Shown here one piece after another: positions 16,609 through 24,931 of a stretch of DNA of 64,000 bases. Both the position numbers and the translations under genes were made by a program. The notes under the pieces were generated by a model, which searched no databases, had not been told where the DNA came from, and saw only the letters and a list, made by a program, of their open reading frames with translations. Source of the stretch: Paracoccus sp041927875 (lineage in GTDB: Bacteria; Pseudomonadota; Alphaproteobacteria; Rhodobacterales; Rhodobacteraceae); assembly GCF_041927875.1 (NCBI RefSeq), contig NZ_JBHFHN010000014.1; one strand, written 5' to 3'. Every line of letters begins with the position of its first letter. The stretch's first letter is position 1.

Positions 16609-17201
16609 CGGACGGCCTTGATCCCTTCAAGGATCAGGGTGGTGGCCACGTCGGCGTAATCCTCGCGCGTGATGGGGCCGCCGTCCTTGAACCACATGTA
16701 GACCCAGTTCATCATGCCGAACAGCGACATGGTGACCGGCATCAGCAGCGGCCGGCCGCTGTTCAGGTCGGGATTGATCTGCGCCAGCACCGCCGAAAAG
16801 CGGCGCACGATGCGGCGTTCGATGCCGTGCAGTTCCGCCATCTGATCGGCTGACAGCGCCGAGGTGCCGTTCAACTGCACCTTGTGATGGTTGTCGGCGT
16901 CACGGTAATTGTCCAGCACGGTGCGCACCAGTTGCCGCAGCCGGTCGGGCGGGTCCAGTGCCGGATCGTCGGCCTGCGCCACCGCCGCGTCCAGATCCTC
17001 AAGATGGCTGCGGATGATGTCCAGGATCAGCGCATCCTTGGACGGATAATAGTGATACAGCAGCGCTTTGGACACGCCAGAATGCGCGGCGATTTGCGCC
17101 ATCGACGCCTTGTCCATCCCCAGATCGGCGAAAACCGCCGCCGCGCTGTGCAGGATGCCGCGCTGCTTTTCCTGAAAATCCACTGCCCGGCTGCGTGCCA
17201 T
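16605..17201 (-). CDS. paaR: TetR-family transcriptional regulator PaaR
   Basis: This 198-residue TetR protein starts MARSRAVDFQEKQRGILHSA. Its helix-turn-helix is ASMAQIAAHSGVSKALLYHYYPSKDAL (about residues 32–58). The C-terminal ligand domain resembles PaaR regulators of Gram-negative paa clusters. It is last in the paaG-paaI-paaK-paaR set; a TATATAG box upstream, at about 17239–17245, may give it its own promoter. It probably binds the palindromes at 6409–6426 and 19913–19930 and responds to phenylacetyl-CoA (inferred from homologues). Confidence 0.82.
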   Translation of the reverse strand: MARSRAVDFQEKQRGILHSAAAVFADLGMDKASMAQIAAHSGVSKALLYHYYPSKDALILDIIRSHLEDLDAAVAQADDPALDPPDRLRQLVRTVLDNYRDADNHHKVQLNGTSALSADQMAELHGIERRIVRRFSAVLAQINPDLNSGRPLLMPVTMSLFGMMNWVYMWFKDGGPITREDYADVATTLILEGIKAVR

Positions 17202-17296
17202 GCTGTTCGTCCCTCTGCCGCCCGAAAGGGCCGGACGGCTATATAGTTCATTCGCGCGCGGCCTGCCAGCGGCGTGGCCCCGTCAACCCTTGGCAG

Positions 17297-18610
17297 TCAT
17301 TCCTTGGGCCGGTTGTCGATCACCCGCTTGGCCTTGCCCTCGGACCGCGCCACTCCGTCGGGGTCGTGCACGGTAACGCGCGTGGTGACACCGACCACCG
17401 ATTTGATGTGATGGGCCAGTTCCACCGCCGAGGCATGGCGCGCCTCGGCCGCAGCGCGGTCGGGGGTGCATTCGACATGGATCATCATGTTGTCCATCCG
17501 GTTCTTGCCGCGCGTCAGTTCGATCTGGAAATGCGGGGCCAGGCCCGCGCATTTCAGGATCTGCTCCTCGATCTGGGTGGGGAATACGTTGACCCCGCGC
17601 AAGATCATCATGTCGTCGCTGCGCCCGGTGATCTTGTCGATCCGCCGCATCGTGCGCGCGGTGCCGGGCAGCAGCCGGGTCAGATCGCGGGTGCGATAGC
17701 GCACCATCGGCAGCCCCTCTTTGGTCAGCGTGGTAAAGACCAGCTCGCCCATTTCGCCATCGGGCAGCACCTGGCCGGTATCGGGGTCGATGATCTCGGG
17801 GTAGAAATGGTCCTCCCAGACGTGCAGGCCGTCCTTGGTTTCCACGCATTCATTGGCCACGCCCGGCCCCATGATTTCGGACAGGCCGTAGATGTCGACG
17901 GCGTGCATGTCGAACGCCTGCTGGATTTCCTCGCGCATCGCATTGGTCCAGGGTTCGGCCCCGAAGATGCCGACTTGCAGGCTGGATTCGCGCGGGTCGA
18001 TCCCCTGACGGCGGAACTCATCCAGGATCGACAGCATGTAGCTGGGCGTGACCATGATGATGCGCGGCTTGAAATCCTGCATCAAGGTGACCTGCCGTTC
18101 GGTCATCCCGCCCGAGATCGGGACGACCGTGCAGCCCAGCCGTTCGGCGCCGTAATGCGCGCCAAGCCCGCCGGTGAACAGCCCATAGCCATAGGCGACA
18201 TGCACCATGTCGCCCGGCCGCCCGCCCGACGCCCGGATCGACCGCGCCACCACATCGGCCCAGACATTGATGTCGTGCTTGGTATAGCCCACCACGGTCG
18301 GCTTGCCGGTGGTGCCTGACGACCCATGCACCCGCACCAGATCCTTTTGCGGCACGGCGAACATGCCAAAGGGATAAGTGTCACGCAGGTCGGCCTTGGT
18401 GGTAAAGGGGAACTTCGCCAGATCGGCCAGCGTCCTCAGATCCTCGGGATGCACGCCGTGATCGTCGAACCGCTTTTTGTAGAAGGGCGAGTTGGCATAG
18501 GCGTGGCGCAGGCTGCGCTTCATCCGGTGGAACTGAAGCGCCGCGATTTCATCGCGCGAGGCGGTCTCGATCGGGTCCAGATCACCGGGCCGCGGGCTAA
18601 GGTCTTCCAT
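17297..18610 (-). CDS. paaK: Phenylacetate-CoA ligase
   Basis: This 437-residue AMP-forming ligase activates phenylacetate to phenylacetyl-CoA, the first step of the pathway. The P-loop-like motif VHGSSGTTGKPTVVGYT (about residues 92–108), the motif YGLSEIMGPG (about 237) and MVRYRTRDLTRLLPG (about 305) are all present. Length is normal for PaaK (430–440). The start MEDLSPRPGDLDPIE is preceded by GGGGAGAG. It lies 23 bp downstream of paaI. Confidence 0.96.
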   Translation of the reverse strand: MEDLSPRPGDLDPIETASRDEIAALQFHRMKRSLRHAYANSPFYKKRFDDHGVHPEDLRTLADLAKFPFTTKADLRDTYPFGMFAVPQKDLVRVHGSSGTTGKPTVVGYTKHDINVWADVVARSIRASGGRPGDMVHVAYGYGLFTGGLGAHYGAERLGCTVVPISGGMTERQVTLMQDFKPRIIMVTPSYMLSILDEFRRQGIDPRESSLQVGIFGAEPWTNAMREEIQQAFDMHAVDIYGLSEIMGPGVANECVETKDGLHVWEDHFYPEIIDPDTGQVLPDGEMGELVFTTLTKEGLPMVRYRTRDLTRLLPGTARTMRRIDKITGRSDDMMILRGVNVFPTQIEEQILKCAGLAPHFQIELTRGKNRMDNMMIHVECTPDRAAAEARHASAVELAHHIKSVVGVTTRVTVHDPDGVARSEGKAKRVIDNRPKE

Positions 18611-18633
18611 GGCTCTCCCCTCCCCAGGAAAGA

Positions 18634-19080
18634 TTAATCGGGTATGTGCGTGCCCTTCACCGTGCGCGAATGGCCGCGGAACTGGGCGACATGCGCGCCG
18701 TCCTGATTGGTGATGCGGACGTCATAGATGCCGCTGCGCCCGGCGCGGTGAACCTCGGTCGCGGTGGCGGTCAGGCGGTCACCGATGCGGCCAGGGATCA
18801 GGTAGCTGACGGAACAATGCTGGGCGACGGTGATCTGGTTGTAGCTGTTGCAGGCAAAGGCAAAGGCGCTGTCGCCCAGGGCAAAGATATAGCCGCCGTG
18901 GCAATTGCCCTGACCGTTCGACATGTCGCGGGTGATGGTCATCGACAGCGTGGCCTGGCCGGGGGCGATGTGGGTCATCTCCATCCCCAGGCGCTGACTG
19001 GCGGCGTCGTCGTTCCACATGGCGCGGGCCGAGGCCTCGGCCAGCTCTTGCGGGGTCATGTCTTTCGCGCTTTGGGTCAT
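18634..19080 (-). CDS. paaI: Hydroxyphenylacetyl-CoA thioesterase
   Basis: This 148-residue hotdog-fold thioesterase hydrolyses hydroxylated or stalled CoA intermediates and so protects the CoA pool. The helix NCHGGYIFALGDSAFAFACN (about residues 55–74) contains the catalytic aspartate. It starts MTQSAKDMTPQELAEASARA and overlaps the paaG stop by four bases (ATGA). Confidence 0.93.
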   Translation of the reverse strand: MTQSAKDMTPQELAEASARAMWNDDAASQRLGMEMTHIAPGQATLSMTITRDMSNGQGNCHGGYIFALGDSAFAFACNSYNQITVAQHCSVSYLIPGRIGDRLTATATEVHRAGRSGIYDVRITNQDGAHVAQFRGHSRTVKGTHIPD

Positions 19081-19871
19081 TTGCCTTTGAACTCCGGCTT
19101 GCGTTTGTCCAGAAAGGCCGCCACGCCTTCTGCGTAATCGGCCGAGAAGCCCGCCTTTTGCTGAAGGTCGCGTTCCAGGTCCAGATGCTGATCCAGCGAC
19201 TGATCGGCGGCGGCCTGAATGGCGCGCTTGGTCAGGCCCAGGCCCAGGGTCGGGCCTTGCGCCAGATCGCGCGCCATCGCCATCGCCTGATCCATCAGGT
19301 CGGCATCATCGACGGCTTTCCAGATCATACCCCAGGCCTCGGCCGTGTCGGCGGGCAGGGGGGTGGCGGTCAGGGCAAGGGCCTTGGCCCGGGCCTCGCC
19401 GATCAGATGGGGCAGCGACCATGACCCGCCGCCATCGGGGATCAGCCCGACCTTGGCAAAGGACTGGATGAAGCGCGCGCTGCGGGCGGCGAAAACGATG
19501 TCGCAGGCCAGGGCGATATTGGCACCGGCCCCGGCGGCCACGCCATTGACCGCGCAGATCACCGGCTTGTCGATCGACCGGATCAGCCGCACCAGCGGGT
19601 TGTAGAACGTCGCCAGCGTCCAGCCAAGATCGGGCGCTGGGCCGCCCTTGCGCGGGTCGCGATCGCCCAGATCCTGCCCGGCGCAAAAGCCCCGCCCCGC
19701 CCCGGTCAGCAGGATCGCGCGCACTCCGTCATCGTCGCGCGCCTGTTCCAGTGCGGCGCGCAGCGCGGCGTGCATGGCATCGGTAAAGGCATTCAGCCGG
19801 TCGGGCCGGTTCAGCGTCAGGCACAGAACGCCACCGTCCCGGCGCGCCAGTATCGTGTCGGATGCGGTCAT
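19077..19871 (-). CDS. paaG: 1,2-epoxyphenylacetyl-CoA isomerase
   Basis: This 264-residue crotonase-fold enzyme turns the ring epoxide into oxepin-CoA. GRGFCAGQDLGDRD (about residues 60–73), VNGVAAGAGANIALACD (about 107) and the catalytic region KVGLIPDGGGSWSLP (about 137) match PaaG rather than the hydratase PaaF. The start MTASDTILARRDGG is chosen because AGGGGGGT lies just upstream; the frame reaching 19931 would run through the operator. First gene of the leftward paa set. Confidence 0.93.
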   Translation of the reverse strand: MTASDTILARRDGGVLCLTLNRPDRLNAFTDAMHAALRAALEQARDDDGVRAILLTGAGRGFCAGQDLGDRDPRKGGPAPDLGWTLATFYNPLVRLIRSIDKPVICAVNGVAAGAGANIALACDIVFAARSARFIQSFAKVGLIPDGGGSWSLPHLIGEARAKALALTATPLPADTAEAWGMIWKAVDDADLMDQAMAMARDLAQGPTLGLGLTKRAIQAAADQSLDQHLDLERDLQQKAGFSADYAEGVAAFLDKRKPEFKGK

Positions 19872-19912
19872 GACCCCCCCTGCCTGCCGCGGCGTCACAA
19901 TTTTTGTTGCAT

Positions 19913-19930
19913 AGACCGACCGGTCAGTCA
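19913..19930. promoter_or_regulatory. PaaR-type palindrome in the paaG–livJ divergent promoter
   Basis: Read on the minus strand this is TGACTGACCGGTCGGTCT, identical at 15 of 18 positions to the site before paaJ (6409–6426). On the plus strand TTGCAT (19908–19913) and AATTAT flank most of it with about 17 bp between. It is placed to repress both paaG-I-K-R and livJHMGF. The promoter hexamers are weak; the palindrome is clear. Confidence 0.7.
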
Positions 19931-19987
19931 ATTATCAACCCGAGGCCGGCGGCCCCGCCGGATCAGGCATCTTTGGGAGGAGAAGCC

Positions 19988-21136
19988 ATGCCCCGCACCA
20001 TCACCTGCATTCTGGCCACAGCCGCCACCACCGCGCTGCTGGCCGCCACCCCGGCGCTGGCCGAGGTCACCATTGGCGCCAGCCTGTCCGAAACCGGCCC
20101 CGCATCCTTTCTGGGCGACCCCGAGGCCAAGACCCTGCGCATGATGGTCGATCAGATCAATGCCGCAGGTGGCGTCAATGGCGAGCCGGTCAAGCTGGTC
20201 GTCTATGACGACGCGGGCGACCCGAACAAGGCGCGCACCTTTGCCACCCGCCTGATCGAGGATGACGGCGCCATCGCGGTGATCGGCGGCACCACCACCG
20301 GCACCACCATGGCGATGATCCCGGTGTTCGAGGACGCCGAAGTGCCCTTCATCAGCCTGGCGGGCGCGGTCGACATCATCGACCCGGTCAAGACCTGGGT
20401 TTTCAAGACCCCGCATACCGACCGCATGGCCTGCGCCAAGATCTTCGAGGACATGAAGGCGCGCGGCCTGACCAAGATCGGCATGATCTCGGGCCAGGAC
20501 GGCTTTGGCAAATCCATGCAGGCGCAGTGCAAGGGCATCGTGGCCGATTACGGCATCGAGGTGCTGGCGGATGAGACCTATGGCCCGCAAGACGCCGACA
20601 TGACCCCGCAGCTGACCAAGATCAAGGGCACCGAGGGCATCCAGGCGGTGCTGAACCCCGGCTTTGGCCAGGGTCCGGCCATCGTGACGCGCAACTATGC
20701 GCAACTGGCGGTCGGCCTGCCGCTGTATCAATCGCATGGCGTGGCCTCGAAAGGCTTCATCGAACTGGCCGGGGCCGAGGCCGCCGAGGGCGTGCGCCTG
20801 CCCGCCGCCGCGCTGCTGGTCGGCGACAAGCTGGACGAAGCCGACCCGCAAAAGCCGGTGGTGAATGATTACGCCACGGCATTCGAGGCGGCGACCGGGC
20901 AGCCGGTCTCGACCTTTGGCGGTCATGCCTATGATGCGATGAACATCCTGACCCAGGCCATGACCCGCGCGGGCAGCGCCGAATCCGCCGCGATCCGCGA
21001 CGAGATCGAAAAGACCACCGGCTATGTCGGCACCGGCGGCATCGTCAACATGACCGCCGAGGATCACCTGGGCCTGGATCTGAGCGCCTTCCGCATGCTG
21101 GAGATCAAGAGCGGCGACTGGACCATCGTGCAGTAA
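19988..21136 (+). CDS. Branched-chain-type ABC transporter substrate-binding protein, probably for aromatic acids
   Basis: This 382-residue periplasmic protein has a signal peptide ending ATPALA (about residue 25) and the LivJ/LivK-type fold, with EVTIGASLSETGPASFLGDP and INAAGGVNGEPVKLVVYDD. The start MPRTITCIL follows GGGAGGAGAAG. It begins a five-gene transporter sharing the PaaR-type palindrome with paaG. Uptake of phenylacetate or a related aromatic acid is therefore the best inference; branched-chain amino acids remain possible. Confidence 0.85.
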   Translation: MPRTITCILATAATTALLAATPALAEVTIGASLSETGPASFLGDPEAKTLRMMVDQINAAGGVNGEPVKLVVYDDAGDPNKARTFATRLIEDDGAIAVIGGTTTGTTMAMIPVFEDAEVPFISLAGAVDIIDPVKTWVFKTPHTDRMACAKIFEDMKARGLTKIGMISGQDGFGKSMQAQCKGIVADYGIEVLADETYGPQDADMTPQLTKIKGTEGIQAVLNPGFGQGPAIVTRNYAQLAVGLPLYQSHGVASKGFIELAGAEAAEGVRLPAAALLVGDKLDEADPQKPVVNDYATAFEAATGQPVSTFGGHAYDAMNILTQAMTRAGSAESAAIRDEIEKTTGYVGTGGIVNMTAEDHLGLDLSAFRMLEIKSGDWTIVQ

Positions 21137-21148
21137 CCACGACTGACC

Positions 21149-21173
21149 GGATGCGCGGCACGCCCGCGCATCC
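21149..21173 (+). other. Intercistronic hairpin after substrate-binding protein gene
   Basis: GGATGCGCGG and CCGCGCATCC form a perfect 10-bp stem with loop CACGC and no T-run, 12 bp after the stop codon. Such hairpins often stabilise the upstream mRNA, giving excess binding protein over membrane components. Confidence 0.6.
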
Positions 21174-21196
21174 GCAGCGACTGGCCGGGGGGGAAC

Positions 21197-22069
21197 ATGT
21201 CGGAACTGCTGCAATTCCTGTTGTCCGGGGTCACGGTCGGCGCCGTCTATGCGCTGGTCGCCCTGGGATTCACCATCATCTACAACGCGTCCGACGTGGT
21301 GAACTTCGCCCAGGGCGAATTCGTGATGCTGGGCGGCATGATCACCACCTTTGCCCATCTGGCCGGGCTGCCGCTGCCGCTGGCGGCGCTGATCGCCATT
21401 CTGGCAACCGCCGCCGTGGGGGTGGCGCTGAACAAGCTGGCGCTGGAACCGGCGCGGCGCGCGCCGGTCGCCAGCCTGATCATCATCACCATCGGCGCCT
21501 CGATCTTCATTCGCGGCGTGGCGCAACTGGCCTTCGGCAAGCAGCTTCACCGCTTTCCGGCGTTCTCCGGCGAGACCCCGATCCGCATCGGCGGGGCCAC
21601 GATCATGCCGCAAAGCCTGTGGGTGATCGGCGGCGCACTGGCGATCTTTGTCGCGCTCTGGGCGTTCTTCACCCGCACCCTGACCGGCAAGGCGGTGCTG
21701 GCGACGGCCAACAACCGGCTGGCCGCCGCACTGGTCGGCATCAACACGCGCTATATCATGACGCTTTCCTTTGCGCTGTCGGCGGCGATCGGGGCACTGG
21801 CGGGCGTGCTGGTCACGCCGATCACCCTGACCAGCTATGACGTGGGTATCGCGCTCGCGCTGAAGGGCTTTGCGGCGGCAATGCTGGGCGGCATGGGCAA
21901 CCCCTTCGGCGCGCTGATCGGCGGCATCTGCCTGGGCCTGCTCGAGGCGCTGACGGCGGGCTATGTCTCATCGCTTTACAAGGACGCAGCGGCGTTCGTG
22001 GTGATCCTGGCGGTGCTGTTCATCCGCCCGCAGGGGCTGTTCGGCGCCCGTTCGACGGATCGGGTGTGA
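21197..22069 (+). CDS. livH: Branched-chain-type ABC transporter permease, LivH family
   Basis: This 290-residue inner-membrane protein has about eight hydrophobic segments. LLSGVTVGAVYALVALGFTI at the N-terminus, VVNFAQGEFVMLGG (about 34) and GFAAAMLGGMGNPFGALIGG (about 220) are LivH signatures. GGGGGGGAAC precedes the ATG. It ends one base before the livM start. Confidence 0.9.
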   Translation: MSELLQFLLSGVTVGAVYALVALGFTIIYNASDVVNFAQGEFVMLGGMITTFAHLAGLPLPLAALIAILATAAVGVALNKLALEPARRAPVASLIIITIGASIFIRGVAQLAFGKQLHRFPAFSGETPIRIGGATIMPQSLWVIGGALAIFVALWAFFTRTLTGKAVLATANNRLAAALVGINTRYIMTLSFALSAAIGALAGVLVTPITLTSYDVGIALALKGFAAAMLGGMGNPFGALIGGICLGLLEALTAGYVSSLYKDAAAFVVILAVLFIRPQGLFGARSTDRV

Positions 22070-22070
22070 C

Positions 22071-23027
22071 ATGCGGATGACCACCAAAACCACCACCCTG
22101 CTGATCCTGGCGGTGCTGATCGCGCTGACCCCGGCGTTCTTTCCGTCGTCATTCTATTACCGGGTCGGCTCGCTGATCTTCATCAACGGGCTGGCGGTGA
22201 CCGGGCTGGTGATCCTGATCGGCTATGCGGGCCAGATCAGCCTGGGGCACGCCGGTTTCGCCGGCATCGGCGCCTATGCCTGCGCCCTGGCGCCGGTGCA
22301 TCTGGGCCTGCATCCGGGCCTGGCGGCGATCCTGGGCGCGGCCGTGTCAGCCGTTCTGGCCTGGCTGATCGGGCGGCCGATCCTGCGGCTGAGGGGCTAT
22401 TACCTGGGCGTCGCCACGCTGGGCTTTGGCATCCTTGTGTCCATGGTGCTGTCGAACGAGACCTGGCTGACCGGCGGTCCCGACGGGATTGCGGTGCCTG
22501 ATCTGGGCCTGCGCGACGTGTTGAAGGATGCGGGCGTGACCGTCAGCAAGGCGCAATTCTGGTATGGGTTCAGCGGCCTGGTCCTGCTGATCGGCGCCTG
22601 GCTTGCGCTGAACCTTTATGACAGCCCGACCGGCCGCGCCCTGCGCGCCGTCCACGGCTCGGAGGTCGCTGCCCGCACCGTCGGTATCGACGTGCCACGA
22701 CTGAAATTGCAGGCCTTCGTGATTTCGGCGGTCTATGCCTCGGTCTCGGGTTCGCTGCTGGCGCTGATGAACACCTTCATCACGCCCGATGTCGCGGGCT
22801 TCATGCACTCGATCGAAATGGTGACGATGACGGTGCTGGGGGGCGCGCATTCGGTGCTGGGCGCGGTGCTGGGCGCGGGCATCCTGACCGCGCTGCCGCA
22901 GGTGCTGACGATCTTTGCCGAATATGAACAATTGCTGCTGGGCCTGATCATGATGCTGGTGATGATCTTCCTGCCGTCCGGGCTGGTGCCCACGCTGCTG
23001 CGCCTGATCCGGGGGAGGGACACATGA
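22071..23027 (+). CDS. livM: Branched-chain-type ABC transporter permease, LivM family
   Basis: This 318-residue membrane protein carries the LivM signatures GYAGQISLGHAGFAGIGAY (about residues 50–68), RGYYLGVATLGFGIL and the C-terminal VLGGAHSVLGAVLGAG. Its stop overlaps the livG start by four bases (ATGA). It pairs with LivH to form the membrane channel. Confidence 0.9.
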   Translation: MRMTTKTTTLLILAVLIALTPAFFPSSFYYRVGSLIFINGLAVTGLVILIGYAGQISLGHAGFAGIGAYACALAPVHLGLHPGLAAILGAAVSAVLAWLIGRPILRLRGYYLGVATLGFGILVSMVLSNETWLTGGPDGIAVPDLGLRDVLKDAGVTVSKAQFWYGFSGLVLLIGAWLALNLYDSPTGRALRAVHGSEVAARTVGIDVPRLKLQAFVISAVYASVSGSLLALMNTFITPDVAGFMHSIEMVTMTVLGGAHSVLGAVLGAGILTALPQVLTIFAEYEQLLLGLIMMLVMIFLPSGLVPTLLRLIRGRDT

Positions 23028-23794
23028 GCCTGTTGTCGGTTCAGGGCCTTGGCATCCGCTTTGGCGGGCTGAAGGCGGTCGAAGACGTCAGCTTCGGTCT
23101 GCAACCGGGCGAAATCGTGTCGGTCATCGGCCCGAATGGCGCGGGCAAGACCACGCTGTTCAACATGATTTCCGGCGTCTATCAGCCCGGATCGGGGCGG
23201 GTGACACTGGATGGCCAGGACGTCACCGGCCTGTCGCCGCATCTGCTGGCGCGGCGCGGGCTGTCGCGCACCTTTCAGAACCTGCAGATATTTCAGCAGA
23301 TGACGGTGCTGGAAAACGCCATGACCGGGCTGCATCTTCATGAAAAAGGCCCGGTGCTGGCCGACCTTCTGGCGCTCCCCGGATCGCGGGCGCGGGGCCG
23401 GGCGGCGCGCGATGCCGCGATGGCGCTTCTGTCGCGGGTCGGGCTGGACCGCGCCGCAGGGCAAGAGGCCGGGAACCTGTCTTACGGCGCGCTGAAACGG
23501 CTGGAGATCGCCCGCGCTTTGGCTCTACGTCCGCGTGTGCTGCTGCTGGATGAACCGGCCGCCGGTTGCAACCCGGTCGAGACCGAGGAGATCGACCACC
23601 TGATCGCGGAAATCGCCGCCGAGGGCGTGGCCGTTCTGCTGGTGGAGCATGATATGAAGCTGGTGATGCGGATTTCCAACCATATCGTCGTGCTGGATCA
23701 TGGCGAAAAGATCGCCGAGGGCGCGCCCGCCGAGGTCAGCCGGAACCCGGCGGTGATCGCCGCCTATCTGGGGGCTGACCATGCTGAGCGTTGA
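23024..23794 (+). CDS. livG: Branched-chain-type ABC transporter ATP-binding protein, LivG family
   Basis: This 256-residue ATPase has Walker A GPNGAGKTT (about residues 36–44), the typical LSRTFQNLQIFQQMTVLEN Q-loop region, a shortened signature NLSYGALKRLEIARAL (about 151) and Walker B LLLDEPAAGCNP. The YG in place of the usual GG of the signature is normal for LivG relatives. It overlaps livF by 14 bases. Confidence 0.9.
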   Translation: MSLLSVQGLGIRFGGLKAVEDVSFGLQPGEIVSVIGPNGAGKTTLFNMISGVYQPGSGRVTLDGQDVTGLSPHLLARRGLSRTFQNLQIFQQMTVLENAMTGLHLHEKGPVLADLLALPGSRARGRAARDAAMALLSRVGLDRAAGQEAGNLSYGALKRLEIARALALRPRVLLLDEPAAGCNPVETEEIDHLIAEIAAEGVAVLLVEHDMKLVMRISNHIVVLDHGEKIAEGAPAEVSRNPAVIAAYLGADHAER

Positions 23795-24482
23795 GGGTCT
23801 GCGGTCGCGCTATGGCCGGATCGAGGTGCTGCACGGCGTCGACCTTGAGGTGCATTCCGGTGAAATCGTCACCGTCGTGGGTGCCAACGGGGCAGGCAAA
23901 ACCACGCTGTTGCGGGCGATTTCGGGCGTGCAGCCGGTCTCGGGCGGCAAGGTGACGTTTCGCGGTGACGACATCACCACCCTACCCGCGCATCGCCGCC
24001 CGGCGCGCGGACTGGCGCAATCGCCCGAGGGACGGCAGATCTTTACCAACCTCAGCGTCGAGGAAAACCTGCGGCTGGGCGCCTATCTTTACGCCGACGA
24101 CCGCGTAGACCGCGACATGCAGGACGCCTTCGCGATGTTCCCGATCCTGCGCGACAAGCGCAATCTGGCGGCGGGCGGCCTGTCGGGCGGGCAACAACAG
24201 ATGCTGGCCATCGCGCGGGCGCTGATGGCGCGGCCGTCGTGCCTGCTGCTGGATGAGCCGTCGATGGGCCTCGCGCCGATCCTGGTGCAGCAGATCTTCG
24301 AGGTGATCCAAAGCCTGCGCGGCCTGAATGTGACCACGCTGCTGGTCGAACAGAACGCCTTCGGGGCGCTGAAGATCGCGGATCGGGGCTATGTGATGGA
24401 AACCGGCCGCATCACCATGGGCGGCGCGTCCGAAGCCCTGATCGCCGATCCGCGCATCCGCGAAGCCTATCTGGGGATCTGA
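23781..24482 (+). CDS. livF: Branched-chain-type ABC transporter ATP-binding protein, LivF family
   Basis: This 233-residue ATPase carries Walker A GANGAGKTT (about residues 34–42), GLAQSPEGRQIFTNLSVEEN, signature LSGGQQQMLAIARALM (about 134) and Walker B LLLDEPSMGLAP. It is the final gene of the transporter operon and is followed by the tandem-repeat region, without a clear terminator. Confidence 0.9.
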   Translation: MLSVEGLRSRYGRIEVLHGVDLEVHSGEIVTVVGANGAGKTTLLRAISGVQPVSGGKVTFRGDDITTLPAHRRPARGLAQSPEGRQIFTNLSVEENLRLGAYLYADDRVDRDMQDAFAMFPILRDKRNLAAGGLSGGQQQMLAIARALMARPSCLLLDEPSMGLAPILVQQIFEVIQSLRGLNVTTLLVEQNAFGALKIADRGYVMETGRITMGGASEALIADPRIREAYLGI

Positions 24483-24563
24483 GCGGGTGCGGTGACAGGT
24501 GGTGGTCGCTGACCAATCGCGGCACAAGGCAGCCTGTCGATGCGTACCCGCACCGGTCGCCCG

Positions 24564-24845
24564 GCCTTGTCGGCGGTCGTGCCGTATCGATTCGGGCCTT
24601 GTCGGCGGCGGCAGCAGATGGACTGCGCCTTTTCAGGGTGGCACCGGGCGGACTTTGCCGTGTCAGCGATGGCATCAGGTGGACCTGCGCCCTTTCGGCG
24701 GTGGCAGCAGCTCGATTTGCGCCCTTTCGGCGGTGGCACCGGGTGGACCCACGCCTTGTTAGCGGTGGCACCGGGTGGACTGCGCCTTGTTAGCGGTGGC
24801 ACCCCGTGGACTGCGCCTTGTCAGGGGTGGCACCGGGTGGATCGG
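24564..24845. repeat. Degenerate tandem array, nine units of 30–32 bp
   Basis: Units begin GCCTTGT or GCCCTTTC at 24564, 24596, 24627, 24657, 24689, 24721, 24753, 24784 and 24815. The best units (24753 and 24784) read GCCTTGTTAGCGGTGGCACC followed by GGGTGGACTGC. A weaker tenth unit may occupy 24532–24563. Because the period is not a multiple of three and stops are rare, several frames stay open; I see no ribosome-binding site or conserved protein. There are no spacers, so it is not CRISPR. It fills the 449-bp convergent gap between livF and the PopZ-like gene. Confidence 0.85.
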
Positions 24846-24931
24846 TTGCCGACTGACCGGGCCCCGGTTGCCTGACCGCGGCCTGTCCAGGTTCTTCGCC
24901 TGTGCCGTCATCACTGCCAACCGCCGGTCCC

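Noticed and set aside
17195..18319. Long plus-strand frame opposite paaK
   Set aside because: It mirrors the codons of paaK, lacks a ribosome-binding site and shows no recognisable domain.
24532..24931. CRISPR array or coding repeat protein
   Set aside because: Units are contiguous with no spacers and no cas genes nearby. The period drifts from 30 to 32 bp, so no single reading frame keeps the repeat.
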